A stretch of DNA of 64,000 bases from Sphingobium soli (GCF_020782245.1 NZ_JAJGNP010000016.1:20353-84352); one strand, 5' to 3'. Positions 35,350 through 45,260 are shown, numbered from the stretch's first letter. Made by a program: numbers and translations. The notes: generated by a model from the letters alone, not told the origin.

Positions 35350-36261
35350 GTGGCGACCCTGGGACTGAGCGAGACTGAAAAGGCGGCAGTGGAGGCATTT
35401 CGCCGCGACGTCGTCGATCCTTCGCGCACCAGTCTGGTCATTGTCGATTTTTGGGCCGAATGGTGCGGCCCCTGCAAGCAGCTGGCCCCGGTGATCGAAA
35501 AGGTCTGCGCCGACTATGCCGCCAAGGGCGTCAAGCTGGTCAAGGTCAATGTCGACGAAAACGGCTTTATCGCAAGCCAGTTTCGCGTGCAGTCGATCCC
35601 GACGGTTTATGCCGTTTTTCAAGGTCAGCCGGTGGCCGATCTGTCGCAGGCGCGGACGGAAGGGCAGTTCAAGCAATTTCTTGACCAATTGCTGGCCCAG
35701 CTTCCGATAGAATCCGATGAAAAGGCTCTGCAACAGGAAGTCGCGCCGCTGATCGCCATGGGGGAGGAAATGCTCGCGGGGGGCGAGCATGAACGCGCCC
35801 TTTCGATCTTCTCGCAAATCGCGGAGATGGATCCGGACAATGCCGAGGTCATAAGCGGCCAGGCTCGCGCATTGATCGCGCTTGGCCGACTGGACGAAGC
35901 CGAAGCGCTGATCGCCAGCCTCCCACCTGAAGTAGCAAAGCATCCGGCGATCGATCAGGCCCGCGCGGCGATCGCGCTCAAGCGCGAAGCGCGTCCGACG
36001 GCTGATCTGTCGGACCTGGAATCAAAGGTCGCCGCCGACCCCGATGATCATCAGGCGCGTTTCGATCTGGCGGCGGGCCTGATGGGCAATGGCGATCGCG
36101 ACGGCGCCGCCGACATGCTGCTGGGAAGCGTCCGTCGCGACCGCGGATGGAATGATGGCGCGGCGCGCGCTCAGCTGGTGAAGATTTTCGAGGCAGTGGG
36201 TCTGGAAGATCCTTGGGTTGCAACGCAGCGGCGGAAACTGTCGCAGATATTGTTCGCGTAA
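35350..36261 (+). CDS. Thioredoxin-TPR protein, YbbN/CnoX-like co-chaperone
   Basis: 303 residues. The thioredoxin domain (about 1-115) has the active site WCGPCK, unlike E. coli YbbN, which lacks the full motif; C-terminal TPR-like repeats follow (SQIAEMDPDNAEVISGQARALIALGRLDEAEALI and on). These proteins hold damaged clients and pass them to chaperones, and this one may also reduce disulfides. GTG 35350 has AGGAG upstream. It is followed after five bases by the LON-domain gene, so they share an operon. Confidence 0.9.
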   Translation: MATLGLSETEKAAVEAFRRDVVDPSRTSLVIVDFWAEWCGPCKQLAPVIEKVCADYAAKGVKLVKVNVDENGFIASQFRVQSIPTVYAVFQGQPVADLSQARTEGQFKQFLDQLLAQLPIESDEKALQQEVAPLIAMGEEMLAGGEHERALSIFSQIAEMDPDNAEVISGQARALIALGRLDEAEALIASLPPEVAKHPAIDQARAAIALKREARPTADLSDLESKVAADPDDHQARFDLAAGLMGNGDRDGAADMLLGSVRRDRGWNDGAARAQLVKIFEAVGLEDPWVATQRRKLSQILFA

Positions 36262-36266
36262 CGACG

Positions 36267-36881
36267 ATGGCGGCGACGCGCGTCTCCATCTTTCCGCTAG
36301 CGGGCGCGCTGCTGCTGCCGGGTATGGACCTGCCCCTGCATATTTTCGAGCCGCGCTATCGCGCCCTCATCCATGACGCAATGGCGCGGGACCGCCGGAT
36401 CGGCATGATCCAGCCGCGTGGCGACGGTCCGGTGCCACCGCTTTATGATGTCGGATGCTTGGGCCATGTCAGCCATATAGAGGCTCTGGAGGATGGTCGC
36501 TTCAACATCATATTGACCGGCCTCGCCCGGTTCCGGGTTCTGCGCGAACTGCCTGTGGCGACGCAATTCCGCCAGGTCGAGGCGGAGGTGGAACAGGCGA
36601 GGGGTGAGGACGAAGTGTTGTCCGCAGTGGAACGCGCCGCGCTGGAGCAGGAATCGCGACGCTTTGCCGACATACTGGGCTATGTCGTCGACTGGACGGC
36701 GGTATCGCGGCTGGACGATGTGGCGTTGGTGAACGGCATCGCGCAAATCGCGCCGTTCGATCCTGCGTCCAAGCAAACCCTGCTGGAAGCCGACAGCCTT
36801 TCCGAACGGTCGGAGCGCATCATGCAATTGATGCAGATCATTGGCCGGATCGAGCGCGACGGCGGCGCGACGCTGCAATGA
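36267..36881 (+). CDS. LON peptidase substrate-binding domain protein
   Basis: 204 residues matching the N-terminal substrate-binding domain of Lon without ATPase or peptidase. Motifs are [58 protein letters not shown]. Its role is unknown, perhaps as an adaptor. It lies between the thioredoxin-TPR gene and a Trm112-like gene, with an ATGA overlap to the latter. Confidence 0.9.
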   Translation: MAATRVSIFPLAGALLLPGMDLPLHIFEPRYRALIHDAMARDRRIGMIQPRGDGPVPPLYDVGCLGHVSHIEALEDGRFNIILTGLARFRVLRELPVATQFRQVEAEVEQARGEDEVLSAVERAALEQESRRFADILGYVVDWTAVSRLDDVALVNGIAQIAPFDPASKQTLLEADSLSERSERIMQLMQIIGRIERDGGATLQ

Positions 36882-37069
36882 TCGAACCGGACGCAAATTT
36901 CCCTCCCATTGAACCGTGGTTGCTGGAAAAGCTGGTATGCCCGGTCACGCGGACACCGCTGCGCTGGGATGCCGGGCGGCATGCCTTGGTTTCGGAGGCG
37001 GCCGGGCTCGCTTTTCCAGTGCGTGACGGCGTGCCCGTGCTGGTGGCAAGGCAGGCGCGTCCGCTGTAA
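36878..37069 (+). CDS. Trm112-family (UPF0434) small protein
   Basis: 63 residues. [16 protein letters not shown] and [13 protein letters not shown] match Trm112-like proteins. Only one Cys of the usual zinc pair remains in CPVTRTPL, so zinc binding is doubtful. Eukaryotic Trm112 activates methyltransferases; the bacterial role is unclear. It is coupled to the LON-domain gene (ATGA). Confidence 0.85.
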   Translation: MIEPDANFPPIEPWLLEKLVCPVTRTPLRWDAGRHALVSEAAGLAFPVRDGVPVLVARQARPL

Positions 37070-37138
37070 GGCGCGGTTAAGTGGCCACTGCTATGAGGTG
37101 CCTCGCGCCAAACGGTCACAGCAGATAAGGTAAACCCG

Positions 37139-37528
37139 ATGTTCCTGCCAATGCTACTTCTCGCCCTGGCGACCCCGGTTTCCACGCCGGCGGCGGTTCC
37201 CGCGCCAGCCGTCGTTCCGCTGCCCATGTCCGACACGCGGGGACTGACCTGCGCCGACGATAGCTCCGTTCGCGACATCGTGATTGATTTCACGGCCGGG
37301 CGCTGGCGGGAATCCGGGCGGAAATGGAGCAAGATCATCGCGCAGGACGATGCGACGATTACATTGGTCAAGCAGGGCGGCGGGCTGCTCAGCGATCTGC
37401 GCCGGGTCGAACAGCTGGACCGCGCGACGTTGGTGCTGTCGACCGAGCTACACACCGGGCTGATCGACGAAAAGCGGGCCTATCATTGCCGTGTCGTGCC
37501 GCCTTTCGACGCGGATCGAGAGATTTAA
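37139..37528 (+). CDS. Small exported hypothetical protein
   Basis: 129 residues with a hydrophobic N-terminus (MFLPMLLLALATP) and an Ala/Pro-rich linker, then a compact domain with RGLTCADDSSVRDIVIDF and TELHTGLIDEKRAYHCRVV. Two cysteines could form a disulfide. No family is recognised. It is convergent with the RidA gene and separate from the operon before it. Confidence 0.65.
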   Translation: MFLPMLLLALATPVSTPAAVPAPAVVPLPMSDTRGLTCADDSSVRDIVIDFTAGRWRESGRKWSKIIAQDDATITLVKQGGGLLSDLRRVEQLDRATLVLSTELHTGLIDEKRAYHCRVVPPFDADREI

Positions 37529-37540
37529 AGTCGGGCTGCG

Positions 37541-37972
37541 TTATCGCTGCGCCGCGATACATTCCACCTCCAGGGGCGCGCCCAGAGCAAGTCCATTCGC
37601 GCCAAAGGCGCTGCGGGCCGGCAGGCGCTTGCCCTTGAAATAGGGCAGATAGGCCGCGTTGAAGCGTGGCCAGTCCGTCATGTCGGCCAGCATCACCGTG
37701 CATTTGACGATGTCACCATAGTCGAGTCCATTGGATTTCAGGATCGTGCCGACCGCATCCATCGCGCCTTTGACTGCGGCATCAAATCCGTCCATATGGG
37801 GGTCCATCCCCTCCGGCACTTGGCCGATCTGGCCGGACAGGAAGAGGAGACCGCCGGCTGGCACCGCCGGTGAAAAGGGCAATTGGGCGGGCAGCGGTTG
37901 CGGCGTAGCAGCGGGCTGCGCCATGGCCGGCGCGGCGGCCAGCATCAGGCTGGCGATGAGGGCGAACTTCAT
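37541..37972 (-). CDS. Exported RidA family protein (YjgF/YER057c)
   Basis: 143 residues. A signal peptide (MKFALIASLMLAAAPAMAQ) directs it to the periplasm, unusual for the cytosolic RidA family. The family core is intact: GGLLFLSGQIG and the region with the key Arg in PARSAFGANGLALGAPLEVECIA. RidA hydrolyses reactive enamines/imines released by PLP enzymes. The two genes upstream on the same strand encode exported PLP enzymes, so this protein may clear their intermediates in the periplasm; that is inference. Confidence 0.9.
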   Translation of the reverse strand: MKFALIASLMLAAAPAMAQPAATPQPLPAQLPFSPAVPAGGLLFLSGQIGQVPEGMDPHMDGFDAAVKGAMDAVGTILKSNGLDYGDIVKCTVMLADMTDWPRFNAAYLPYFKGKRLPARSAFGANGLALGAPLEVECIAAQR

Positions 37973-37992
37973 GGCGATCTCTCCTTGACGGG

Positions 37993-39243
37993 TCAGGCGC
38001 GGGGCAGGGCACCAAGCAGACGCTCCACGTCCTGCATATCGGTAAAAACGGATGGCGCTATCCGCAAATGATGATCGTGCAGCGACACGCGCACCTGCGC
38101 GCGCGCCAAAGGTCCGGTCAGCCGTTCCTTGGCGTTGGGCAGAAGGGCCGTCAACAGGGGCGTGCGTGCGTCGGCCGGAGTGATGAGGCGATAGCCCTTG
38201 GCGGTCAGCCCCTCCCGCAGCAGCCCGATCAACTCTTGCGCGTGAGTCTGGATCGCCGGAACGCCGATGGCCGTAATATAATCAAGCCCGTGGTCGATCG
38301 CGGGTATGACAGCCTGCGCATAGGTGCCGGTCCCGAAATGGCCGAGGGCGCCCGTTCGGTGGATATAGCCGGTCGGCGCATTTCCGGGCGGGTCCATGGG
38401 ATAGACATGGGTTTGCGGCGGTGACAGGCCGATGCCCGGCGTGGCGCCGGGAGCGGCAAAGCCATAATAGCCAAAGTCCGCAAGGCGAAGGTCATCGACG
38501 ATGCCGCGCCTGGCGTAGAGAAAGCCAAGGCCAAAATCTCCCATCAGCCATTTATAGGTGGCGCAGGCGGCGAAATCGACGCCGCTGTCGTGCAGATCGA
38601 CCGGCACCGCGCCGGCGGCATGGATGATGTCGGCATAGACCAGTGCGCCGGCCGCATGGGCGAGCGCGCATACAGTCTTCAGATCATGCTGGAACCCGTT
38701 ATAGGTGGACACGAGCGACAGGCTGACCAGCTTGGTGCCCGGCGTGATTGCGCGCGCCATGTCCTCCGGCAGGATTCGCCCGTCACGGGCCTGAACCCAG
38801 GCGACATCCACGCCCTGTTTGGCCAGTTCCTGATACATCGGAAAGGCCGCGTAGAAATGCAGCGTGTCGGTGACGATCCGTCCGCCACTGCCGGGAAAAC
38901 CCAGCGCGCGAAGCACCGCTTGCTCGCCTGCGGTGGTCGATTGCACCCAAGTCACTTCATCGGGATCGGCATTGACCAACCGCGCGAACTTGGCGAGCGT
39001 GGCGGCGCGATCCACCGGCGGCGGCGCGGCAGGATCAAGCGTGCGGCCAGCGACATAGGCATCCATCGCCCGCCTTGCGCCCAGGCTGATCGGGTGGATC
39101 GACGCACTGTCCAGATAAGCGATCGGGGTGACTGCGAAACCGGCCTTGTCCGGCAGGGCAGGGGGATTGGTCGCGCCTGTCGCCTTGGCCGCCACCTGCA
39201 TGGCGATCGCGGCGCCGATCGCCTGCCGGCGCGACAGCGTCAT
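37993..39243 (-). CDS. Tat-exported class V aminotransferase-fold PLP enzyme
   Basis: 416 residues. The N-terminus LSRRQAIGAAIAMQVAAKA is a twin-arginine signal, so the folded enzyme with its cofactor probably leaves the cytoplasm. The fold is that of cysteine desulfurases and isopenicillin-N-epimerase-like enzymes: QSTTAGEQAVLRAL, LVSTYNGF, VYADIIHAAGAVPVDL and the PLP lysine in ATYKWLMGDFGLGFLYAR. No active-site desulfurase Cys loop was recognised. The ATG overlaps the stop of the preceding aminotransferase (ATGA), and the RidA gene follows after 20 bases. Substrate unknown. Confidence 0.85.
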   Translation of the reverse strand: MTLSRRQAIGAAIAMQVAAKATGATNPPALPDKAGFAVTPIAYLDSASIHPISLGARRAMDAYVAGRTLDPAAPPPVDRAATLAKFARLVNADPDEVTWVQSTTAGEQAVLRALGFPGSGGRIVTDTLHFYAAFPMYQELAKQGVDVAWVQARDGRILPEDMARAITPGTKLVSLSLVSTYNGFQHDLKTVCALAHAAGALVYADIIHAAGAVPVDLHDSGVDFAACATYKWLMGDFGLGFLYARRGIVDDLRLADFGYYGFAAPGATPGIGLSPPQTHVYPMDPPGNAPTGYIHRTGALGHFGTGTYAQAVIPAIDHGLDYITAIGVPAIQTHAQELIGLLREGLTAKGYRLITPADARTPLLTALLPNAKERLTGPLARAQVRVSLHDHHLRIAPSVFTDMQDVERLLGALPRA

Positions 39244-40361
39244 GCCAGGACTTTGAGCAGGGCGGTCTTGAAAGCCTGCATCTCTGCCGCCGTGCCAATG
39301 GACACGCGCACCCAGTCATCCATATGCTCGCGCGGCCCGCCGATGAAGATGCGATCGCGCGCCAGTGCGGCTGTCACATCAGCCCCCGGACGGCCGACAT
39401 GGATCATCAGGAAGCTCGCTTCGCTCGGCAATGTGCGCAGGCCCTGCGTCGCGCACCAGGTGGTCAGATCGTCGCGCACCGCCTTATTCTCAGCTTTGCG
39501 CATCGGCACCAGATCGGCATCGAGCAAACTCGCTTCGGCCGCGACGACGGCGGGCATGGGGGTGATATTCACGCCATAGCGCGCCATCCCGTCCAGCAAA
39601 TCCTTGCGCCCGGCGATTAGGCCGCAGCGTAGGCCCGCCAATCCGTAAATTTTGGAAAAGGTGCGCGCGACCAGCACGTCCGCGCTCGATGCCACCAGAT
39701 CCAGGCAGCTTTGCGCGTCGCTGAACTGGATATAGGCTTCGTCCACCAGCAAAATGCTGCCCTTGGGTTTATGGGCGAGCAGCCATTCGATGTCCGTGCG
39801 TGCGACGGGAAGGCCGGTCGGATTGTTGGGATTGCAAAGATAATAGACGCCGGCATTCGGAGCGGCCGCGAGCAGCTTTTGCGGATCGGCCACGAAGTCG
39901 CCAGCCAGCGGCACCGCGACCGAGCGTGTGACGCTTTTATCGCCAAGGCCCAGAAACCCTTGGTCGAATGTCGGTTCGAAATAGGCGATCGGTCGTTCGC
40001 GCGAGCTATATGTCAGCGCGACCGACCGCAGCGGCATGAAGGAGCCGGGGTGGACCTGAATCTGATCGGCGGAGAGGCCGTTTTGACGGGCGAACAGGCT
40101 TTCGAGCTTGCCGGCAAAGGCCATGCCATAGCGGCCTGAAAGGGGCGGCAGGGCGGCCAGCGCCCGAAGGGCGGACGGGCCGGGGCCCACCGGATGTTCG
40201 TTGCTGTTGATATAGACGGCATCGGTCAGGCTCGCGACCATGCCGGCGGGATCGTCGGGCAGTGCGACCGCGCGGCCGCGCTGGGCAACAGCGGGCAAGG
40301 CGGAAACGGCGCCCGCCGCGGCCACCGCACCGCGCATCATCATTCGTCGGGACAGGGACAT
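39240..40361 (-). CDS. Tat-exported PLP-dependent aminotransferase, HisC-like fold type I
   Basis: 373 residues. MSLSRRMMMRGAVAAAGAV and cleavage after PAVA form a Tat signal. The enzyme part resembles histidinol-phosphate and related aminotransferases: INSNEHPVGPGPSALRAL, YYLCNPNNPTGLP, LVDEAYIQF and the PLP lysine in RTFSKIYGLAGLRCGL. AGGTGG precedes the start. It lies 71 bases downstream of the TonB receptor, separated by an intrinsic terminator, so it may have its own promoter or depend on read-through. Exported relatives exist, but their substrates are not known. Confidence 0.85.
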   Translation of the reverse strand: MSLSRRMMMRGAVAAAGAVSALPAVAQRGRAVALPDDPAGMVASLTDAVYINSNEHPVGPGPSALRALAALPPLSGRYGMAFAGKLESLFARQNGLSADQIQVHPGSFMPLRSVALTYSSRERPIAYFEPTFDQGFLGLGDKSVTRSVAVPLAGDFVADPQKLLAAAPNAGVYYLCNPNNPTGLPVARTDIEWLLAHKPKGSILLVDEAYIQFSDAQSCLDLVASSADVLVARTFSKIYGLAGLRCGLIAGRKDLLDGMARYGVNITPMPAVVAAEASLLDADLVPMRKAENKAVRDDLTTWCATQGLRTLPSEASFLMIHVGRPGADVTAALARDRIFIGGPREHMDDWVRVSIGTAAEMQAFKTALLKVLA

Positions 40362-40380
40362 GGGCCACCTACCAATTGCC

Positions 40381-40417
40381 AAAAAGCAAAAGGGCCGATC
40401 CATCGCTGGACCGGCCC
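40381..40417 (-). terminator. Intrinsic terminator between TonB receptor and the PLP enzymes
   Basis: On the minus strand, GGGCCGGTCC, loop AGCGAT, and GGATCGGCCC form a ten-pair stem with one G-T pair, followed by TTTTGCTTTTT. This should end or reduce transcription after the receptor, giving more receptor than enzyme. Confidence 0.75.
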
Positions 40418-40432
40418 TCCTTCGTGACGACG

Positions 40433-43000
40433 TCAGAACTTGAAGTCGAGACGCGCGTAATAATAACCCCCGGCCGAGCCATAGGCACCGTGGCCATAAT
40501 AGCTGTTCCAGGATGTCGTGCCATTTTCATAGGGCGACTGACCCGGCAGCACGGTGACACCGCTCAGCAATTTTGGCTTTTCCGGCCGCTTGTCGAACAG
40601 GTTGTTCGCGCCGACCGAGAACTTCACAAAATCGGTGAAGTCATAGCCCAGTTCCAGATCGGTGATCCCGGTCGCCTTGACGATGCCGTCCCGCTCGATC
40701 GGCTGGCCGTTCATCGCCGCTGCGGACAGGGCCGAACGGACGAGGATGCTGGTCTTGCCATAGAAGGTCTGGCGCAGATTGGCCGAGAAGGGGCCGCTCG
40801 CAAAGTTGATACTGCCCACAACCTTATATTCGGGCGACGCGTCCTCGATATAGCTTTCCGATACGGAACTGAAGAGGGCGGGGTTGCTGTTATCGGTAAT
40901 CTTGGTCTTGTTGTAGTTCGCCGTCAGCGACAGGTCGAGCTTACCGAAATCGAGCATCACCGGATAGCGGGCGGCGAAGTCGATACCGTAGGTTTCGGTG
41001 TCGATGAGGTTGGTGAAGCTCGCCACGCCCAGCGTTTGAAGCCCGGTGTCGAGCACAAGGCCGGTAGAAGCAATCGCGGCAAGGATGCTTTCCGCCCCAG
41101 CGACGGGATTACCGCCCTGGATGGCGGGCAACGTCGCTGTTGCGGAGATGCGGTCCTTGATCTTGATATAATAGCCATCGATCGTGATCGCGAGCTTGGG
41201 CGTTGGGCGAATGACGATACCGGCCGAGAAGTTGGTGGACTTCTCAGGACGCAGCGCATTGAAGCCCAGCAAGGTTGCTGCTGGCGAACCGGCCGGCAAT
41301 TGCAGCACGGCGCTGGTCGGCCCCACATTCACCGTCGAATAGAAGGATTCGGCCAAAGTCGGTGCGCGGAAGCCTGTGGACGCGGTGCCGCGGATCGCGA
41401 AGGCGTCGGAAAAGTCGTAGCGCGTCGTGATCTTGCCGATCGTCGTATCGCCAAAGTCGGTATAGTCCTCGTAGCGGCCGGCAATGTCGATGGTCCATTT
41501 GTCGATCGGTTCGGCGATCAGGTTGATATAGGCTGCCCGCGAGCTGCGACGATGTTTGCCTGCATCGATATCCTTGTAGCCGGGGAAGGACTGAACGCCT
41601 TCCGCCAAGGTGGAATAATAGTCGCCCTGCAGGATTTCATAGGTGTCGCGCCGATATTCGCCGCCAAAGGCAAGGGTCAGCGGATTGGCCATGCCCACAT
41701 CAAACTCCTTGCGGATGTCGAGCGTGGTGGTCAGCTGGCTGAGCTTGAAGCCGCCGTCATAGGCGTCGCTCACCGTATTGGGCGTGATCGTCGGGTCCGT
41801 GAGCGAGGCGTTATAATTGGCAATCCAGAGCGAACGATGCGCCGATTCAATGGTCCAGATCTTATTCTGGTCATAGCCATAGGTGACGCTGAGGTCGTAA
41901 TTCCAGTCGGACCCGAACTCACCCTTGGCGCCGACGGTGAAGCTATATTCCTTCTGTTCCACCTTTTGCTGTGGGACCATGCCGAACGTGCCGGTGTCGC
42001 CATAACAGGTGGTAAGGTCGGTTGCATCCGCGCAAATGCGGTTGGGTGGACGATAGCCCTGCAGCGCATAGCCCACGCGCCGCGACACATCACCGAAGCT
42101 GTAGAGTTCGACCCCGCCGAAATCATAGCCCATATTGTAAAAGAGGATGTTGAGCTGCGACTTCGCCTGTCCGCCATTGATGCCGTTGAGATCAAGATTG
42201 GCCCAGGCAGGATCATAATAGTTGCTGGTCGATGGGAACTGCCCGGGATAGGTGCCGGCGGCGTTCACATAGGGATTGCCGTCAATGTCGGCCATGATGA
42301 CCTGGCCCGTGCCGGTGGTCGTGTAATCCTGGCGGCGGTGGAAGGCGGTAACGTTGAAAAAGCCGTCTTCGCCCAGCTTGAAGCCAACATTGCCCGATGC
42401 GGAAAATAGTTCGCCTTCGCTATTATAATATTGGCCGCCCGTCACCTTGAAGGTGCCGCCGTCCGTCTGGTCCTTCAGGATCATGTTGATCGCGCCGGCG
42501 ATCGCGTCGGTACCGTACACTGCCGATGCGCCATCCTGTAGGATTTCGATGCGCGACACGGCGTCTGGCGGAATGAGGTCGATGCTGGGCGCGGCCGATC
42601 CTTGGAACGGACCAGGGATCACCTGGAGGATGGCGGAACCGTGGCGACGCTTGCCGTTCACCATCACGAGCGTATGATTCGGGCTTAGACCGCGCAGACG
42701 GGCCGACAGCGAGAAGTTGGACATGTCCACGCCCTGCGTCTGGGCGGTGAAGCTCGGCACCAACTGGGTGAGGGCCTGATTGAGGTTGGGCTGACCGACG
42801 CTCGATAGCGCCTGTTCGCCCAGCACGGTGACCGGCGCGGCGCTGTCTGCGGCCTGCATGCCGACAGCGCGTGTACCAGTGACGATGATGGCTGCGCCGT
42901 CGTCGGCCTGCGGTTCCTGCGGCGCTTCCTGCGCCAGCGCACCGGCCGACCAGGACGACGCCAGGATAAGAGAAAGTTTGAACGCGGACAGTCTTGTCAT
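40433..43000 (-). CDS. TonB-dependent receptor
   Basis: 855 residues: a signal peptide ending GALAQ, then a plug domain (about 45-165) with AVGMQAADSAAPVTVLGEQAL, LRGLSPNHTLVMVNGKRRH and VSRIEILQDGASAVYGTDAIAGAINMIL, followed by a long barrel ending YYARLDFKF with terminal Phe. It belongs to the TonB receptor class with a plug like that of CirA/FecA and of many sphingomonad substrate receptors. The neighbouring exported PLP enzymes and RidA suggest uptake of an amino acid derivative or small peptide. The 255 bases upstream hold no clear regulator site. Confidence 0.92.
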   Translation of the reverse strand: MTRLSAFKLSLILASSWSAGALAQEAPQEPQADDGAAIIVTGTRAVGMQAADSAAPVTVLGEQALSSVGQPNLNQALTQLVPSFTAQTQGVDMSNFSLSARLRGLSPNHTLVMVNGKRRHGSAILQVIPGPFQGSAAPSIDLIPPDAVSRIEILQDGASAVYGTDAIAGAINMILKDQTDGGTFKVTGGQYYNSEGELFSASGNVGFKLGEDGFFNVTAFHRRQDYTTTGTGQVIMADIDGNPYVNAAGTYPGQFPSTSNYYDPAWANLDLNGINGGQAKSQLNILFYNMGYDFGGVELYSFGDVSRRVGYALQGYRPPNRICADATDLTTCYGDTGTFGMVPQQKVEQKEYSFTVGAKGEFGSDWNYDLSVTYGYDQNKIWTIESAHRSLWIANYNASLTDPTITPNTVSDAYDGGFKLSQLTTTLDIRKEFDVGMANPLTLAFGGEYRRDTYEILQGDYYSTLAEGVQSFPGYKDIDAGKHRRSSRAAYINLIAEPIDKWTIDIAGRYEDYTDFGDTTIGKITTRYDFSDAFAIRGTASTGFRAPTLAESFYSTVNVGPTSAVLQLPAGSPAATLLGFNALRPEKSTNFSAGIVIRPTPKLAITIDGYYIKIKDRISATATLPAIQGGNPVAGAESILAAIASTGLVLDTGLQTLGVASFTNLIDTETYGIDFAARYPVMLDFGKLDLSLTANYNKTKITDNSNPALFSSVSESYIEDASPEYKVVGSINFASGPFSANLRQTFYGKTSILVRSALSAAAMNGQPIERDGIVKATGITDLELGYDFTDFVKFSVGANNLFDKRPEKPKLLSGVTVLPGQSPYENGTTSWNSYYGHGAYGSAGGYYYARLDFKF

Positions 43001-43255
43001 TCATGCCCCCTGTTTTTGCAATGTCGATGACAAAGGGATGAACGAACGGTGTCAGCCGAGCCGCTATTGCAGCGCAGCATTTCCAACAAGAGAAGAGTCT
43101 GTGTCTGAAAAGACACAAGTGCCAGTGCGAACCTACTGGCTTTGCGTAGGCAGGCTGATCATGGCCCCGGAAAATTACTCTTCAGGGCAACTTTGCATTC
43201 ACTGACATGGAGGGTTTTTATCGCAGAACCGTTATACTAACTTATGTCCTTGAAA

Positions 43256-43873
43256 TCAGGATGCCAGCGCCGCGTCGATCAGCGACCTGGCTTCCGCGCC
43301 TTCCCAGTCCATTGCGCCGATCACGCGCAGCATTTCCTTGCCCTGCGCGTCGTAGAGGACGGTCGTGGGCAACACACCGGTTGCGTAGGAAAAGCCGAAG
43401 CGATTATCCGGATCGGTATAGGCTTTGAGATGCGGCAGATCATGTTTGGCGAAAAATGCGCCGGCGGCCTTCGCGCCTTGCACATCCTGCGAAATGGTCA
43501 GTACGGCCAGCCCCTTGGGGCCGTGAGCAGCTGCAACACGGTCGAGCGTCGGCATTTCCGCTATGCAGGGCGCGCACCAGGTTGCCCAAAGATTGACCAG
43601 CATCGGCTTGCCCGCAAAATCCTGCAACGTCATGTCACTGCCATCGGGCGCCTGAAACACGAAGTCGGGCGCGGCGGTGCCTGCCTTGCTGCGGTCGATC
43701 TTGTAATTGAACGCCGCCTCGCCCTTCGGTTCTGCGGTGGCTTCGCCGGGCGTCGGCGTGACTTCGCCGCTGATGGCGGCATTGGCTTGCTCCTTGGGCG
43801 GCGATTGCCTATCGCATGCCGCCAGCAACGCAGGCAGGAGCAATATCATTAGCGCGCGGGACGACGACAGCAT
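43256..43873 (-). CDS. TlpA-like thioredoxin lipoprotein
   Basis: 205 residues. The lipobox in LLPALLAAC marks a lipoprotein. The thioredoxin fold has the active site [13 protein letters not shown] and the cis-Pro in [10 protein letters not shown]. TlpA-like proteins reduce periplasmic cysteines, for example for cytochrome maturation. The ATG at 43873 interlocks with the argH ATG on the other strand (both read from the same CATG). The adjacent argH is conserved in sphingomonads. Confidence 0.9.
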   Translation of the reverse strand: MLSSSRALMILLLPALLAACDRQSPPKEQANAAISGEVTPTPGEATAEPKGEAAFNYKIDRSKAGTAAPDFVFQAPDGSDMTLQDFAGKPMLVNLWATWCAPCIAEMPTLDRVAAAHGPKGLAVLTISQDVQGAKAAGAFFAKHDLPHLKAYTDPDNRFGFSYATGVLPTTVLYDAQGKEMLRVIGAMDWEGAEARSLIDAALAS

Positions 43874-45260
43874 GGGTTCAGGCTCCAACAGCATGTGGGG
43901 CGGCCGCTTCGCTGCCGGCCCCGCTTCGATCATGCGCGAGATAAATGCGTCCATCCCGTTCGACAAGCGCTTGTGGAAACAGGATATCGCAGGGTCCAAG
44001 GCGCATGTGGCGATGCTGGCGCGTCAGGGGATCGTCAGCCAGGCCGATGCAGACGCGATCAGCGCCGGGCTGGACACCATCGCCGCTGAATATGAAGCGA
44101 GCGGGGTTCCGGTGAACCTCGACCTGGAAGACATCCATATGGTGACGGAGTCGCGCCTGGCGGAGCTGATTGGCCCGGTGGCCGGCCGGTTGCACACGGC
44201 GCGCAGCCGCAATGACCAGGTAGCGACCGACTTTCGCCTCTGGGTGCGCGACGCCATTGATGAGGTGGAGGCTGGCCTTATTGGCCTCCAGCGCGCGTTG
44301 GTGGCGCGGGCGCAGGATCATGCCGACGCCGTGATGCCGGGCTTTACCCATTTGCAATCGGCGCAGCCGGTGACGCTGGGCCACCATCTCATGGCCTATT
44401 ATGAAATGGTGCGCCGCGATCGTAGTCGCTTTGCCGATGCGCGCGCCCGCCTCAATGAATGCCCGTTGGGCGCGGCAGCGCTCGCCGGCACCGGGTTCCC
44501 GACGGATCGGCACATGACAGCAGCGGCTCTCGGCTTCGTCAAGCCGACCGACAACAGCCTGGACAGCGTGTCCGACCGTGATTTCGCGCTCGATTATCTG
44601 ATGGCCGCAACTCAGGCGTCGCTCCACCTTTCTCGCCTGGCCGAAGAGTTCATCATCTGGGCGAGCCAGCCCTTTGGCTTCGTCAAGCTGCCCGACGCCT
44701 ATTCGACCGGCAGTTCGATCATGCCGCAAAAGCGCAATCCTGATGCGGCCGAGCTGGTGCGCGGCCATGCGGGACGCATCATGGGCTGCATGACTGCGCT
44801 TTGCATGACGATGAAGGGTCTGCCGCTCGCTTATTCCAAGGATATGCAGGACGATAAGCCCCCCGTGTTCGAGGCGCATGACCTGCTGGCTCTGTCGATT
44901 GCTGCGATGACCGGCATGGTGGAAACCGTGACCTTCCGCACTGACCGGATGCGCGGCCTCGCCGAAAGCGGTTTTGCCACCGCGACGGACCTCGCCGACT
45001 GGCTGGTGCGGGAAGGCGGCATCCCCTTCCGCGAGGCGCATCACATCACCGGCCGCGCCGTGGCGGCGGCAGAAGAGGCGGGCGTCCCGCTCGACCAGTT
45101 GCCGCTAGACAGGTTGAAGGCGATCGACGATCGCCTTGACGATCGCGTCTATGCAGTGCTGACGGTCGATGCGTCGGTCGCCAGCCGCAAAAGCCATGGC
45201 GGCACAGCACCCGACCAAGTGCGCGCCCGCATCGCGCAGGCGAAGGAGGAACTGGGATGA
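43872..45260 (+). CDS. argH: Argininosuccinate lyase
   Basis: 462 residues, normal length. [14 protein letters not shown] near the start, [32 protein letters not shown] and the family signature [19 protein letters not shown]. It splits argininosuccinate into arginine and fumarate. ATG 43872 gives the family N-terminus; ATG 43893 is an alternative. The ribosome site must lie inside the divergent TlpA gene. The stop overlaps the next gene by four bases, so argH, the lipoprotein and lysA look like one unit. Confidence 0.94.
   Translation: MGSGSNSMWGGRFAAGPASIMREINASIPFDKRLWKQDIAGSKAHVAMLARQGIVSQADADAISAGLDTIAAEYEASGVPVNLDLEDIHMVTESRLAELIGPVAGRLHTARSRNDQVATDFRLWVRDAIDEVEAGLIGLQRALVARAQDHADAVMPGFTHLQSAQPVTLGHHLMAYYEMVRRDRSRFADARARLNECPLGAAALAGTGFPTDRHMTAAALGFVKPTDNSLDSVSDRDFALDYLMAATQASLHLSRLAEEFIIWASQPFGFVKLPDAYSTGSSIMPQKRNPDAAELVRGHAGRIMGCMTALCMTMKGLPLAYSKDMQDDKPPVFEAHDLLALSIAAMTGMVETVTFRTDRMRGLAESGFATATDLADWLVREGGIPFREAHHITGRAVAAAEEAGVPLDQLPLDRLKAIDDRLDDRVYAVLTVDASVASRKSHGGTAPDQVRARIAQAKEELG

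Noticed and set aside
40262..42409. A 715-residue open frame on the plus strand under the TonB receptor
   Set aside because: The minus strand encodes a complete TonB receptor and the Tat-exported enzyme. The plus-strand frame has no recognisable domain.
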